Shown here piece by piece: positions 36,801-47,430 of a DNA stretch of 64,000 nt (within the stretch, counting starts at the first letter, position 1; each line of letters starts with the position of its first letter). The notes under the pieces were generated by a model. The model had not been told where the DNA came from. It made no database searches and saw only the letters and a list, made by a program, of their open reading frames with translations. Origin of the DNA: Membranipora membranacea (Eukaryota; Bryozoa; Gymnolaemata; Cheilostomatida; Membraniporidae); the NCBI GenBank assembly GCA_914767715.1, contig OU612068.1:16430001-16494000 (forward strand). Reading direction: 5' to 3'. The position numbers and the translations under genes are program-made.

Positions 36801-39510
36801 ATCCCCATTCCCTACACGTTACTATAATCCGCTGGAAGATGCTCTAGTAATTGTGGTCTAATGTGTAACGGTTATGGCATGTAGGTTGTTTTCAACTACG
36901 ATTAGAAGCATATTTATGGTCTTCATCAATTTTGCAGCCATTATCATTGGCAAGCGAGATAGTTCAGTGATGCATGGACTCATTTTTACAGCTATGTGTA
37001 TGTGATTTGTCACGACAGTAACCATTGCACTGAACACGAATGTTACAATGATCATCACGTTCATTATGAATTCATAGCCTTGTTTACAAAAGCTTCAGAT
37101 AGTCATTTGAGTTTACTTGGCGAACAGTGCGAATCATCAAAATCCAATAAACTACCAGCACAGTTTCTCAATCATTGCATTAATGATGGAAGTACTCGCA
37201 CTGTTCCTTATGCCTACAAGGCGTACAAGCTGTGGCTTTCCTAGACTGTTCTTATCATAGAATAATGCTCTTAGTTACAGATTTTGGCTGTGTAATTTGG
37301 TTGACAAATGGAATTTTATCTGAAAGCCATAACAAAGACTGTCGAATTGTAGGACTGGGCAAAAGATAATGACATGATATTTGATAGCAAAACAGGTTGT
37401 AATATGATAAAAGTGCACAACAAGAAGCGGTCTTAACTTTGATACATTATGAGAATAGAATTCTTTGCAAAACAGCAGCAGTTCAGCAAGTTACAAATGA
37501 TTTATATTGTTAGAATTAATGGCAGCATAGTGAAGATACGAATTGATACATTACTTTCTAAACTCAAGCATCTGTCAGAAAAGGCCAGTATTATGGCCGC
37601 TAACCTGATGGCTTACTGACTGAAATTAGCTAATCATCAAAGGTGTTTTGTCCACATACTCTTCATCTGAAGCACATCCAAATTTATTGATGTCATGCCA
37701 TATCATTCATTTGACACCGCTCTCAATTTTAAAGAATAATGGCTGATTATTCAACTGTAATCTTTGTTGCGGCCAGTGGGAGTTTGCATAGCATTGCTAC
37801 AAGCATAGGTTTTCAGACAAAGGCAAAATATCCGCATAGTCAAGGCATAAATTACTTGTTCTCCAATCAACAAGATGCTCACTCAATATATTGCTGAGGG
37901 TAAATAGTTCACTCCGTGGAGATGTGATATTATAATGATATACACACATATATATGCACTGATATATATTTTATGGATGATGGGTACATATCTGGCTCTG
38001 AGCAAGCATATGGCTACTCATGTTTGGTTGCTGGACCGCATTCCTCATCCTTGATTGGTCCACAAGTTTAGAATCTAGAATAGCTGACTCTTGTAAACTT
38101 TTGTCAAGCAGATTGCCTGAGTCATATCAATGACCACAAGTACTATTGTCAGAGACCCGCTTATAGGCGACAAGAAGGTCTACCACTAGGTAGACACACA
38201 TTTCGATAATTGCTATGATATGAAATGGTGCCTTGGTACTTGGCTAGTCGTTACATCGAACAACTGTTGCTGGTATAATGGGTTAAGTCTGGCAGTCTTT
38301 CTCTACCAGTAACTCGCAGTCGAAGTTCTATATGCAGAATAATATGGTAGACACTAATAAACAGCGATCAATGTTGGAATTTGATCAAAATCTGTTGTCA
38401 ATCATCGAGTAAGATGACTCATCATACAGTCGGTAGCTTAGCTATTATCTATTTAGTGCATAGCAGTGGAAAGCTAACTGATATGCCACTGGTCACATGG
38501 TCCAGATTTTTTGCTGCCCTCAGACAAACAATGGCAGCAACGTTTTAGATATGACATGAACAATGAGAAGATTTGAGCAAGGGGGGTTGGATGGGTTTAT
38601 GTAACTATTTGACATGATCATGTTTCTGCGTTGTCATTCTAGCTGTGTAGGACATACCTTTGGCCTAACACCCACAGTTAATGTTTAAAAACTTGAAGAT
38701 ATATGCCTATTTGAAACCTTAATTCTGGAATAATTAATCTCCCTTTCTTCCACCTCCAATCCCCATTCCCTACACGTTACTATAATCCGCTGGAAGATGC
38801 TCTAGTAATTGTGGTCTAATGTGTAACGGTTATGGCATGTAGGTTGTTTTCAACTACGATTAGAAGCATATTTATGGTCTTCATCAATTTTGCAGCCATT
38901 ATCATTGGCAAGCGAGATAGTTCAGTGATGCATGGACTCATTTTTACAGCTATGTGTATGTGATTTGTCACGACAGTAACCATTGCACTGAACACGAATG
39001 TTACAATGATCATCACGTTCATTATGAATTCATAGCCTTGTTTACAAAAGCTTCAGATAGTCATTTGAGTTTACTTGGCGAACAGTGCGAATCATCAAAA
39101 TCCAATAAACTACCAGCACAGTTTCTCAATCATTGCATTAATGATGGAAGTACTCGCACTGTTCCTTATGCCTACAAGGCGTACAAGCTGTGGCTTTCCT
39201 AGACTGTTCTTATCATAGAATAATGCTCTTAGTTACAGATTTTGGCTGTGTAATTTGGTTGACAAATGGAATTTTATCTGAAAGCCATAACAAAGACTGT
39301 CGAATTGTAGGACTGGGCAAAAGATAATGACATGATATTTGATAGCAAAACAGGTTGTAATATGATAAAAGTGCACAACAAGAAGCGGTCTTAACTTTGA
39401 TACATTATGAGAATAGAATTCTTTGCAAAACAGCAGCAGTTCAGCAAGTTACAAATGATTTATATTGTTAGAATTAATGGCAGCATAGTGAAGATACGAA
39501 TTGATACATT
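21889..39510 (+). repeat. Nine-copy tandem array of a 1958-bp unit
   Basis: Units start at 21889, 23847, 25805, 27763, 29721, 31679, 33637, 35595 and 37553; 9 x 1958 = 17622 bp exactly, with no partial unit. By eye the copies are almost identical. The one difference I noticed is T at 22861 in unit 1, where the others have C. Each unit corresponds to 60077-62728 of G3 minus 712 bp (60462-61173), which is replaced by a 19-nt TA/CA-rich filler. The tandem junction sits at a shared TACATT. The unit lacks the first exon of the G gene. Two ORFs of 68 and 82 codons per unit are judged spurious. Confidence 0.95.
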
Positions 39511-40757
39511 GTAACTGATCAGTTTTGGATAAATGTCAAAGATTTTGAGCTGAGTATGACAATGCAGATATGTCTAGGCTGGGATGTGTCCCAAAAAACC
39601 TGCGAACCCAACAAGCTCTTGCATGACGATGGTTTAGCCTTTTAACCTGATGAAATAATCATGAACTACAAGTGCAAAGTTCTCTGATAAGTAGGCAAGC
39701 AATGTACTCCCAGATGCCTAGAGTCATTTCTCTCTCAGCAATGCTGTCGCTGCCCATTTTTACACACCAAGTCATTGTTGCCAATGTGCGTTAATTTCAA
39801 TAATCAATGTTACATATATCTCACTTAGCTTTTGTAAACATAATCATTCACTAATATCCCATCATACATTAATTTACTTGTCTACTAATATGCATCTGAT
39901 AGTTATAATACCTTTGTACTTCTGTGCCCGATAGCCAGAAGTTGTTATGAATTTCACAGCTCAATATAGAAAGACTAAACTTTCAGCACGCACTAGGAAT
40001 GTAAGCTTGCAAAATAACATAGATGCCTATACTCTACTAGTGTAGTGTATGTGTGCAATGGCCTCTGTTTTGAAACCTTGCCCTGTTAATGTTTATATTA
40101 GCTGTGACTAATAATAAAAAGCGTACAACTCATTAACAAGTGAGAACTTAACTTGTGACATGTTTGTCCAAAATGAAAAGAGGGTATAGTAGTTATTATC
40201 AAACCACTGGAAGTGTAAATTATTATATTGAAGCCTCAAAGCTCATGGAAGATGAGTAATTCACAGCTAGTTTACATCAGGAGTATTCCTCCTTGGTTTA
40301 CAGCCGTTTATTCTGATGGTACAGGGTGCTGGGTGGCAACCTTTATGCCAGAGAGACAGACATTTTTTTGGTTAATTGTAGCAAGGAGCAATTCCTTGAT
40401 GGTACACTTCACTAAATCTGGAATGTTCAATGAACAATGTTATAACAAGCCATGGAGATAAGAAATTTATAGGCTATTTTGATGAACACTTTGAGAATTA
40501 AAACTACTATCATGAGTCATTGATGAAAAAGTTGCTGATTGATGAAGCAACAAAGAAAATTCTTTTGTTTCTTCCTGGAAATTCATTTGAACTGGGACAG
40601 TAAGCTGGTGAAGCTGCGGATGTTCCTGTAGGTCTATAAACTAGATAATCAACTTGGTATGTCGTGTTAAATACGGAAATAGTGTTGATGGTACTATCAA
40701 ACAGTATCCGGTCCAATCCTTGACCGTGTTATGTAATCATTTCTCCCTTTGTTGCAG
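39511..40757 (+). other. Intron-like G2 sequence before exon 2
   Basis: Aligns to 62729-63967 of G3 with about 1% differences and small indels near 39730 and 40505. The 77-codon ORF at 40228 has no supporting signal. No other feature. Confidence 0.6.
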
Positions 40758-40970
40758 CAATGAGGATGTATGAGCAGCAACTGGCAGCAATGTCTAACCT
40801 CTCAGCGGCAGCAGCAAACCCGGCAGCAAGCCTACTCGCAGCCAGTTATAACCCTTTTGGTATGATGAATGCTGCCTCCCAGTTTGGCGGACTAGGAGGG
40901 TTCGGTGGACTAGGTGCAGCAGCTGGTGCTGCTGGAATGGCCGCAATGACAACAGGATTTGGAGGAGCTG
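40758..40970 (+). CDS. Ala/Gly-rich second exon of the G gene (G2)
   Basis: The exon is bounded by TTTGTTGCAG and donor GTAGGT and is phase 1 at both ends (213 nt, 71 codons). It encodes a low-complexity peptide starting MRMYEQQLAAMSNL, then Ala-rich and Gly/Leu/Phe-rich runs (GGLGGFGGLGAAAGAAGMAA). Such regions are common in transcription regulators and RNA-binding proteins, but no domain is present to decide. Exon 1 of this copy was lost by the deletion carried in the array, so the transcript would need exon 1 from G1 (169-369) or another start. No later exon was recognised downstream before H2. Confidence 0.6.
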
Positions 40971-43900
40971 GTAGGTGTCATAGAGGCAATTCTGTTTATG
41001 AATCATATAGCTGGGAAAAGGTTGCATTGATAGTTCCACTTGGGGGGGCCAATCCTATACACCCTATATTTCACAAACTGTGCTTAATTTTGCCTTTCCA
41101 TTATGACATACAGACATCCCAAATGTGTCTTTTCAGAACCGAGAAAACTTTTCACTGTGCATTTTGTCTCTTTCTTTGAAATGCAAAATAATGATTCAAA
41201 GTTTGGAATTCCCTTTTTCCGCACTTTTTTGCGAGAAGCTTTGTCGACATTCCAGTGCTCTTGTGGGCCTCATGAATGGAGTGGTATTACCCTACCATTG
41301 ATACATCTGCACCACATGCCTTTGGAAAGGGTCCACCAAATCAAACCAAGGAGTTAGAGACAACTCCTAACTCCTTGGTCACATTGAGAAGGACTAAATC
41401 TTGGGTTATACTGTGCGTGTGGAGGTCCCATCCGTTGCTTTCTCCTAAGCTGATCATGACAGAAGGACGTGTCAATTAGCCATTGACACCTTTGGGTGTC
41501 CACATCAGAGAGAGGGATTTTTCTCGCCTCTTCTTCTCATTGATCGGGCTATCTTGCATCTTCTGTATACTTCAGACAGGCAGCTATGCTGAACAGTACA
41601 ATCATGGCTATTAGAGCCGCGTACCAGTACTAGGTGTTTGTGACATTTGATCACTCAGTCTATGTCTTGCTTAGATCATGATAATGAACTTCAGTTATCA
41701 ATTTTATAATGGCTGGCGTGTAAATAACAATACCATCATCTTGTCTTTACTAAAATGCCAAGTAAAAGTGGTCATGGTTGTATGAACATTGGATTGGACA
41801 CGAAAATAACATATCAATACATCAAATACTGCACTAAGTATGCATATCAAAACCACTTTATTACAGTCAAGTAAACGCTTAATTTGTTATACAAAAATAA
41901 AGGGAAGAAAAGACAATCCCGAACAATGACCCATCAATTATCTGCATTTTAGATGAATAGCAATTACTGAGACTCATTCTGAATAACGGAGAACTCTGTC
42001 TCAAGGATATTATCTAGTCCTCAATACCTCGCATCTTATGCTGTGGCCAAATTCTGCTGCACAAAACCATTTATCTATTTATCAGGGATAACATCTTTGG
42101 ATGATGTTAAATGTAAATAAAAAAGTATTTTTATATATATACAGTGCTAAAATCACAATTTGTATCTTGTGTAATACTCTCATTTGAGGCTTTCCTTTAT
42201 AAATCTAGATGAAATCAGCGTTCTTTTTTTATATTCTTAATCTTTGTTTCATTTCTAAAGGTTTGTAAAATAACAAATATCCACGCCATCAACTTGAAAA
42301 TTTCAATCGAAGTGATCACTGTTAGATATAACCATAGATATAAAAACAGTTTTTTATCTATTGATATAACATATATAACATTTCACAAATATACAAATGA
42401 TTTTTTTTTAAAACCGTATTATTTATGCATGGTTTTATGCCACACCCCAACTTGATTGGCAGAAGTAAAATGTAATACATACATATATACATAAGTTAAA
42501 TCGTGTTTGGTTACGAGAATGGAGATATTGAAGTCACCAGATTTACCATTTAGACCGTGTTACATTTTGCAGTTCTGATGTTTGAATCATCTTCTCTAGA
42601 AATCAAAATCTTCATGAACGAACTAGCATTTTTAAATACCATCTGATACATGATGATTATGGAGGTCTTGAGAGGCCAGTGAGTTGGCTCTGATATGATT
42701 GGCTGTTCCCACCCACCAGCCACTCAATGACATCGCATTGGCTACAGTCTTAGAGCATGATGATGGTAATTTTTTCCTTTGTCTGCTCACTGCTGACCGA
42801 TTTGAAACATTGGTAACATTTTGCATCTCGAGTTGCTTTTGGCCATAATCTTGGATTTTATTCCACTCTACTTTTAAGATTCAATCACATGATATACGCC
42901 GAGAATGTAAAACAGGTCATTTATCTCGATAGATTGTTTTCCAGGATGCAGCGCTAAGCTCTATCTCCCAATGATTAATTCATATTCACATATGATTGAC
43001 TGTGCAAAGTATTTTCCACACAATGTTATTCAAGTATTTGTATACATATAATATCATTTTCCACAATCTTATAGCACAGAACAACTGACGCAATAAATTA
43101 CACACTTGTATATAAATATTAACACTCTATTCTATGCCGAATTATTACTGTTTGAATATGCTGCTTCGAGAAATTTTGTTGATTCCCATTCTGCATACGT
43201 TAGATTTCATTCCTGTATAAATAATACCTGTATCTGGCCAAAGTTTATCAATTCAGGTTTACCATTGTTATGGTAGTATGTGCATGAACACAAACTTTCT
43301 GATAATGAAAATAGAAGTGCTTCCACAATGCAGCATTTCGGATTACAAACCACTGCGCAACTCACATGTAACTGCAGTAGCGAAAAAGAGCTGCCAACCC
43401 GTCAAATAGGGGACTGATATGACCACACTTTATCCAATCTGAATTGCTTTTGGTCAGAGCCCATTGATCGTTTGATTGGTGTTGACAAAATAATATGTCT
43501 TTTTATGGAAAGCAGTCATTGAGTTTTTCACAACACATAGTATTTTTTGACAGTTTTTCGGTATGTGTTATGTGGTATGTGTTCAACAAAACATCCATAA
43601 ATAACTGCATGGAACAGAACAGAAGGAACAATTAACTCATATTCCACAGGACTTCATGTTTTTCCCGTGTAATAATAACCTATGAATAACCAGCAAGGAA
43701 GTGAACAAGAATGGAATTTCATGTTGCGTCAGCACTTGTAAACATCATGTACAGCTTACAAAAACTAATGGGGAGGGCAGTCCAGGCTTCAAGTGGTCGC
43801 TACAACAGTGTTCAAAGCTTTTGTTAAAAAATAACGGATGTAGAATCTCATAGAATTTGTTGTATTACGTTAACCTTGTCACTTAGCCAAAAACAGTGGC

Positions 43901-44036
43901 TACTTGACAATGTTACTATACTGTGTGGCAAATAAGTGCAAATTTATCCCCCCCTCCCTGTAGATTATCATTTGATGCATATACCATAGGCCTGCATCAT
44001 TGCTATGAATTTATGGATCGGTGGTAAAATACATAG
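40971..44036. other. Non-coding stretch with one strong hairpin
   Basis: Presumed intron or intergenic DNA after exon 2. AT-rich with poly-T runs near 42140-42410 and no supported gene. The only structure is the inverted repeat at 41345-41379. Confidence 0.5.
41345..41379. repeat. Perfect 13-bp inverted repeat (hairpin)
   Basis: ACCAAGGAGTTAG and CTAACTCCTTGGT are separated by 9 nt. A diverged relative is at 15593-15617 (AAGGAGTGAG...CTAACTCCTT), so it is probably a small repeat family. Confidence 0.7.
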
Positions 44037-45900
44037 CGTGGCTATTTGTGGAGATATGCCATCAGTATAAAGCTTTGTGTCAGGATCTGGCAGCTTTTAC
44101 GTTATGATCTCGCCAGAAAGCTACGCAACGCCAAGACTAAAGCCAGTAAACGGGGAGACAACACTGCCAAATTCTTCTCGAAGCTGCTAAAAAACCATTT
44201 GAGAAAGTCTAAGCGCAAGTGGATAAGTCAAAAACTGAGTATTAATAACTCAAAGTCAATGTGGAGTACCATAAAGATCCTGAGCTGCAAAGAAAAAACA
44301 ACCAAAACTAAAAGTGTTTACACTATAAACGAAGAACTCATGAATCCTAAATCTGCCGCTGAAACCCTGAACACATACTTCACTGACATATCTGGCGTAC
44401 CCACTGACATAGATATTGATTGTGTTACATCTGATCTTCCTGATTATGAGCTGACAGTCAGCATCGGCCAAGTCAAAGCCTGGATAAACCAGATCGATAC
44501 GAGTAAGTCGACATGCTCATCCGACTACCCATCGTGGGTCACAAAAATGTGCAGCGAAGATTTATGTGTTCCATTGTGCAATCTTATAAATCATTGTCTA
44601 AGATCTGGTGTTTTCCCTGATATCTGGAAAAAGGCTGAAATTGTGCCGTTTGAGAAAACTAAATGTGCCAAGAAACCTTCTGATTTTAGACCAATATCAC
44701 TTTTATGGAATCTTGGTAAATTAGTTGAGAAAGCTATCATGTATTTTTATGCCCGTTCTGTTTTACCAACTCTCAGTGCTGGCCAGTTTGCATATCAAAA
44801 GGGTAGGTGTACTACTGATGCTATTCTATTAGCCGTCGATACCCTAACACGCATGTTGGATGAGCCAAAAGTGAATGCCGTGCCTGCGACTTTCCTTGAT
44901 ATTTCCAAAGCCTTCGACAGGATGGATAAGGGCAAACTCATAGAAATGTTAGCCGATCGTGGTATAAACAAACGTCTGGTGCTGATCATACACAGTTTCC
45001 TTAGTCAACGGCAGCAGAACGTCAAACTGGGCAGTGAGCATAGTTCCACACTCTCAACCAAGAATGGTACACCTCAAGGTACTCTCTTGGGTCCAATGTT
45101 CTGGCTGTTGTACATAGATACTCTGTCTCCTTCATGCACTACCATCAAGTACGCCGATGACGTGACACTCATACCATCTTCATCTAGCGAAAAGACCGAA
45201 CAACTGCATGGCAAGCTATAGACGAGACCACAGAATGGTGAGCTGAGAATAACATGATGGCCAATCCAACAAAATCAGTGAGCATGACGTTCTCAAATGT
45301 GCACAACAGTCAAAAGATCGAGCTGCACAGATTCTCAATGAGCGGTGACGTTATTGGAAACGAGACAAGCACGAAGTTTTTAGGTGTCGTGATTGACAAC
45401 AATCTGACATTCAAACAACACGTTGATCACCTCGTGAAAAAGACTAGACCAATAATATATACACTGATAGACCTCAAACGATCTGGAATGCCTATCAGTG
45501 CACAGTAACATTTCTACATAGCATGCATCCGTCCCATTCTCCTGTATGCTTCTCCCTCCTGGTATTCCATGCTCTCTCAGCAACAAAGAATGAGGATCCT
45601 GCGTGTAGAAAATTTGGTACTCAAGGTTCTTGATCCGTGTGGTCTCGATTACAATGACCGAACAGCGAACATTGAGATACAACAAGTGCTTGATCTCCTC
45701 AACCAGACGAGCCAAGAGTACATGTGTAATATAGAATATAACACAGAGCACTGCCTTAATGGTGTGATGGCAAGTTACAAACCAACAACTGCTCCTCGAA
45801 GGTCAACTCGACTGGCCCAGAAACCAAGACCAAGGGCACGCACCGCACTGAGGGCAAACTCTCCATTTTTATGTTACATGTGAGCTTTTGTTTCTCTTTT
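44037..45900 (+). mobile_element. Non-LTR (LINE-like) retrotransposon, 5'-truncated and decayed
   Basis: Only the reverse transcriptase half is present; the endonuclease and 5' end are missing, as after incomplete target-primed insertion. The coding frame is shifted once (about 45205-45220) and has stops at 45239-45241 and 45506-45508. The end is uncertain; similarity to coding sequence stops at about 45883. Confidence 0.8.
44046..45883 (+). pseudogene. Reverse transcriptase of the non-LTR element (frameshifted)
   Basis: The first frame (44046-45221) carries the RT blocks FRPISLLWNLGKLVEK, LDISKAFDRMD (motif A), NGTPQGTLLGPMFWLLYID (motif B) and YADDVTLI (motif C, catalytic Asp pair kept). 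The second frame continues with the thumb block KFLGVVIDNNLTFKQHVDHL, then after a stop IACIRPILLYASPSWY and a basic C-terminus (RRSTRLAQKPRPRAR). The order and motifs fit jockey/CR1/RTE-type RTs, which copy element RNA at a nicked chromosomal site. One frameshift and two stops make it inactive. Clade not decided. Confidence 0.85.
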
Positions 45901-46884
45901 TAATTTTAATATGCAAAATAGTGCAAACTTTTTTCGCATTTTTCTGATTGGAGATCATTAGTAGATTTTTTGATTTTATTATCAAAAGATTTGTGATCAA
46001 TAAATAAAGCCCGATATATATATATGCATTGATTGACATCCCAGTAACGACCTTCAAAAACTCAGGCAAGCTCACAGAATTATAATTTCAAGCTTCCTTG
46101 AAATGTGGTCCAGCGATCATACATGAATAGCGACACGCTTGCTTACGTTCAGATAAGTATCCTTCATCCATATAATATAATGCATTCTGCTGCCTGTAAT
46201 GCAGTTTTGAGGAACTGGTGGAAAGATATTGCAATGCCACGGCAGCCTTAACCTTGAGAAGTCAATCTATGCTACTATGATAAAAAAATGGCAAACCCCT
46301 CAATAAATTGTGGCATCCGAAGCACATTTGCTGACAATAAATGATCTATGTTCTTTTTGCTGAAGCTCCCTGCAAGTGTGATAGAGACTTATGATTGGTG
46401 AAAGGTTTCATCCGATGACAATCACTACCTCGTACAGATAACCAAACTTTCAAAAATTCTTGCAATATATATATATACTAGATGTCCCACAATGCACCTT
46501 TTTTGAAATTATCTGTCAGATCAGGTCAATGATGTTCCTTGGAATTCTATTATATTTAGTATTAAGTTTAACATCCTATTGCATGGAACCTCCCCAGTTT
46601 GGTCCCTTGACACATAATTGTTTATGTCTTGTCCTAACATTTAGCAAATGGAACACCATGCTCCGGGTTTGAAAAAAATATTCTCCAATTACACAGCTGT
46701 GAATTTCCATACAATTCTTAGTTCCTTGTTCCAGATTTGCATGGAATTCACCAGCACTCAACAAAGGAACACAGTTTGTTTTATTTATTGATTAATTTAA
46801 TGGAAAAGAAAACATAATTCTTGTGTTTCCACAGTGACAAAAACACATGTGACAATACGGGAATTCCACCATAAGGCCGAGTGG
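45901..46884. other. Intergenic, no gene seen
   Basis: AT-rich; short ORFs overlap on both strands without splice or start support. Confidence 0.5.
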
Positions 46885-46885
46885 C

Positions 46886-46892
46886 TATAAAT
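46886..46892 (+). promoter_or_regulatory. TATA box of the PSAP/PPxY membrane protein gene
   Basis: TATAAAT, 52 nt before the ATG at 46945. A start of transcription about 30 nt downstream would leave a 5' UTR of roughly 25-30 nt. Confidence 0.5.
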
Positions 46893-46944
46893 GGAGTAAA
46901 ACGGATCATTTTTACAGTATGTCTCAAACATCCCACATGTAAAC

Positions 46945-47430
46945 ATGTCACAACCTATCACACTGGTAATAACTGTGCCTTTAGTGGTCGTCTTTGGACT
47001 CATCTTGCTTGCTACACTTGTTAAGTTGTGCTGCTGTACCTTACCTTCAGCAGTTTGCAGTTGTGTCGATAACTACAAGAAAAAGAATCGCAGAAAAGCT
47101 GGTGTCGAAGGAGAATACTCTTCAGCAAACACGTTGCTCTCTGTGAAGGTTTCGGACAGTCATCAGCTGGAACCGTCAGCACCACCATTCTGTGTAGATG
47201 AACATCAACCTTACCAAGCAAACTACTGCGACACGATAGATGCTAACAAACAACCACCGGCCTACTCGAGCCTTGCTGCCAACAGGACCTCAGTGAAAAC
47301 AGTCCAGAGACACTATAGAGTAGTTGAACATAACAGCTGTTCTGAACAACCGCCTCGCTACTCTTCACTACACCTGAACACACTTGAGGTGCCAGCAGGA
47401 ATACATTATACATATACAAACCATTCATGA
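46945..47430 (+). CDS. Small single-pass membrane protein with PSAP and two PPxY motifs
   Basis: Intronless 161-aa ORF with A at -3. One strong hydrophobic segment at about residues 5-28 (ITLVITVPLVVVFGLILLA) is followed at once by CCC (29-31) and C38, C40, which are likely palmitoylation sites, and then by a basic patch (KKKNRRK). The orientation is thus probably short N-terminus outside, tail in the cytosol. The tail has PSAP (77-80), PPAY (104-107) and PPRY (136-139); the last two lie in a repeated QPPxYSSL context. From known biology, P[S/T]AP binds the ESCRT-I subunit TSG101 and PPxY binds WW domains of Nedd4-type ubiquitin ligases. I infer a trafficking or vesicle-budding adaptor. It resembles the WBP1/VOPP1/Shisa type of layout, but I cannot assign a family. 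Confidence 0.65.
   Translation: MSQPITLVITVPLVVVFGLILLATLVKLCCCTLPSAVCSCVDNYKKKNRRKAGVEGEYSSANTLLSVKVSDSHQLEPSAPPFCVDEHQPYQANYCDTIDANKQPPAYSSLAANRTSVKTVQRHYRVVEHNSCSEQPPRYSSLHLNTLEVPAGIHYTYTNHS

Noticed and set aside
23152-39202. 68-codon (-) and 82-codon (+) ORFs repeated in every 1958-bp unit
   Set aside because: They overlap each other on opposite strands, the + one has no ATG (GTG start), they have no splice or motif support, and they recur only because the DNA is repeated.
21889-39510. CRISPR array, rDNA or centromeric satellite
   Set aside because: The unit is 1958 bp with no short repeat/spacer pattern and no rRNA motifs, and it derives from intron DNA of the neighbouring gene rather than a dispersed satellite.
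40228-40461. 77-aa ORF present in both G2 and G3
   Set aside because: Lies in intron-like DNA, starts from a non-ATG codon, no splice signals; its identity only reflects the recent duplication.
45254-45508. Separate small gene downstream of the reverse transcriptase
   Set aside because: Its sequence is the RT thumb region of the same element in a shifted frame.
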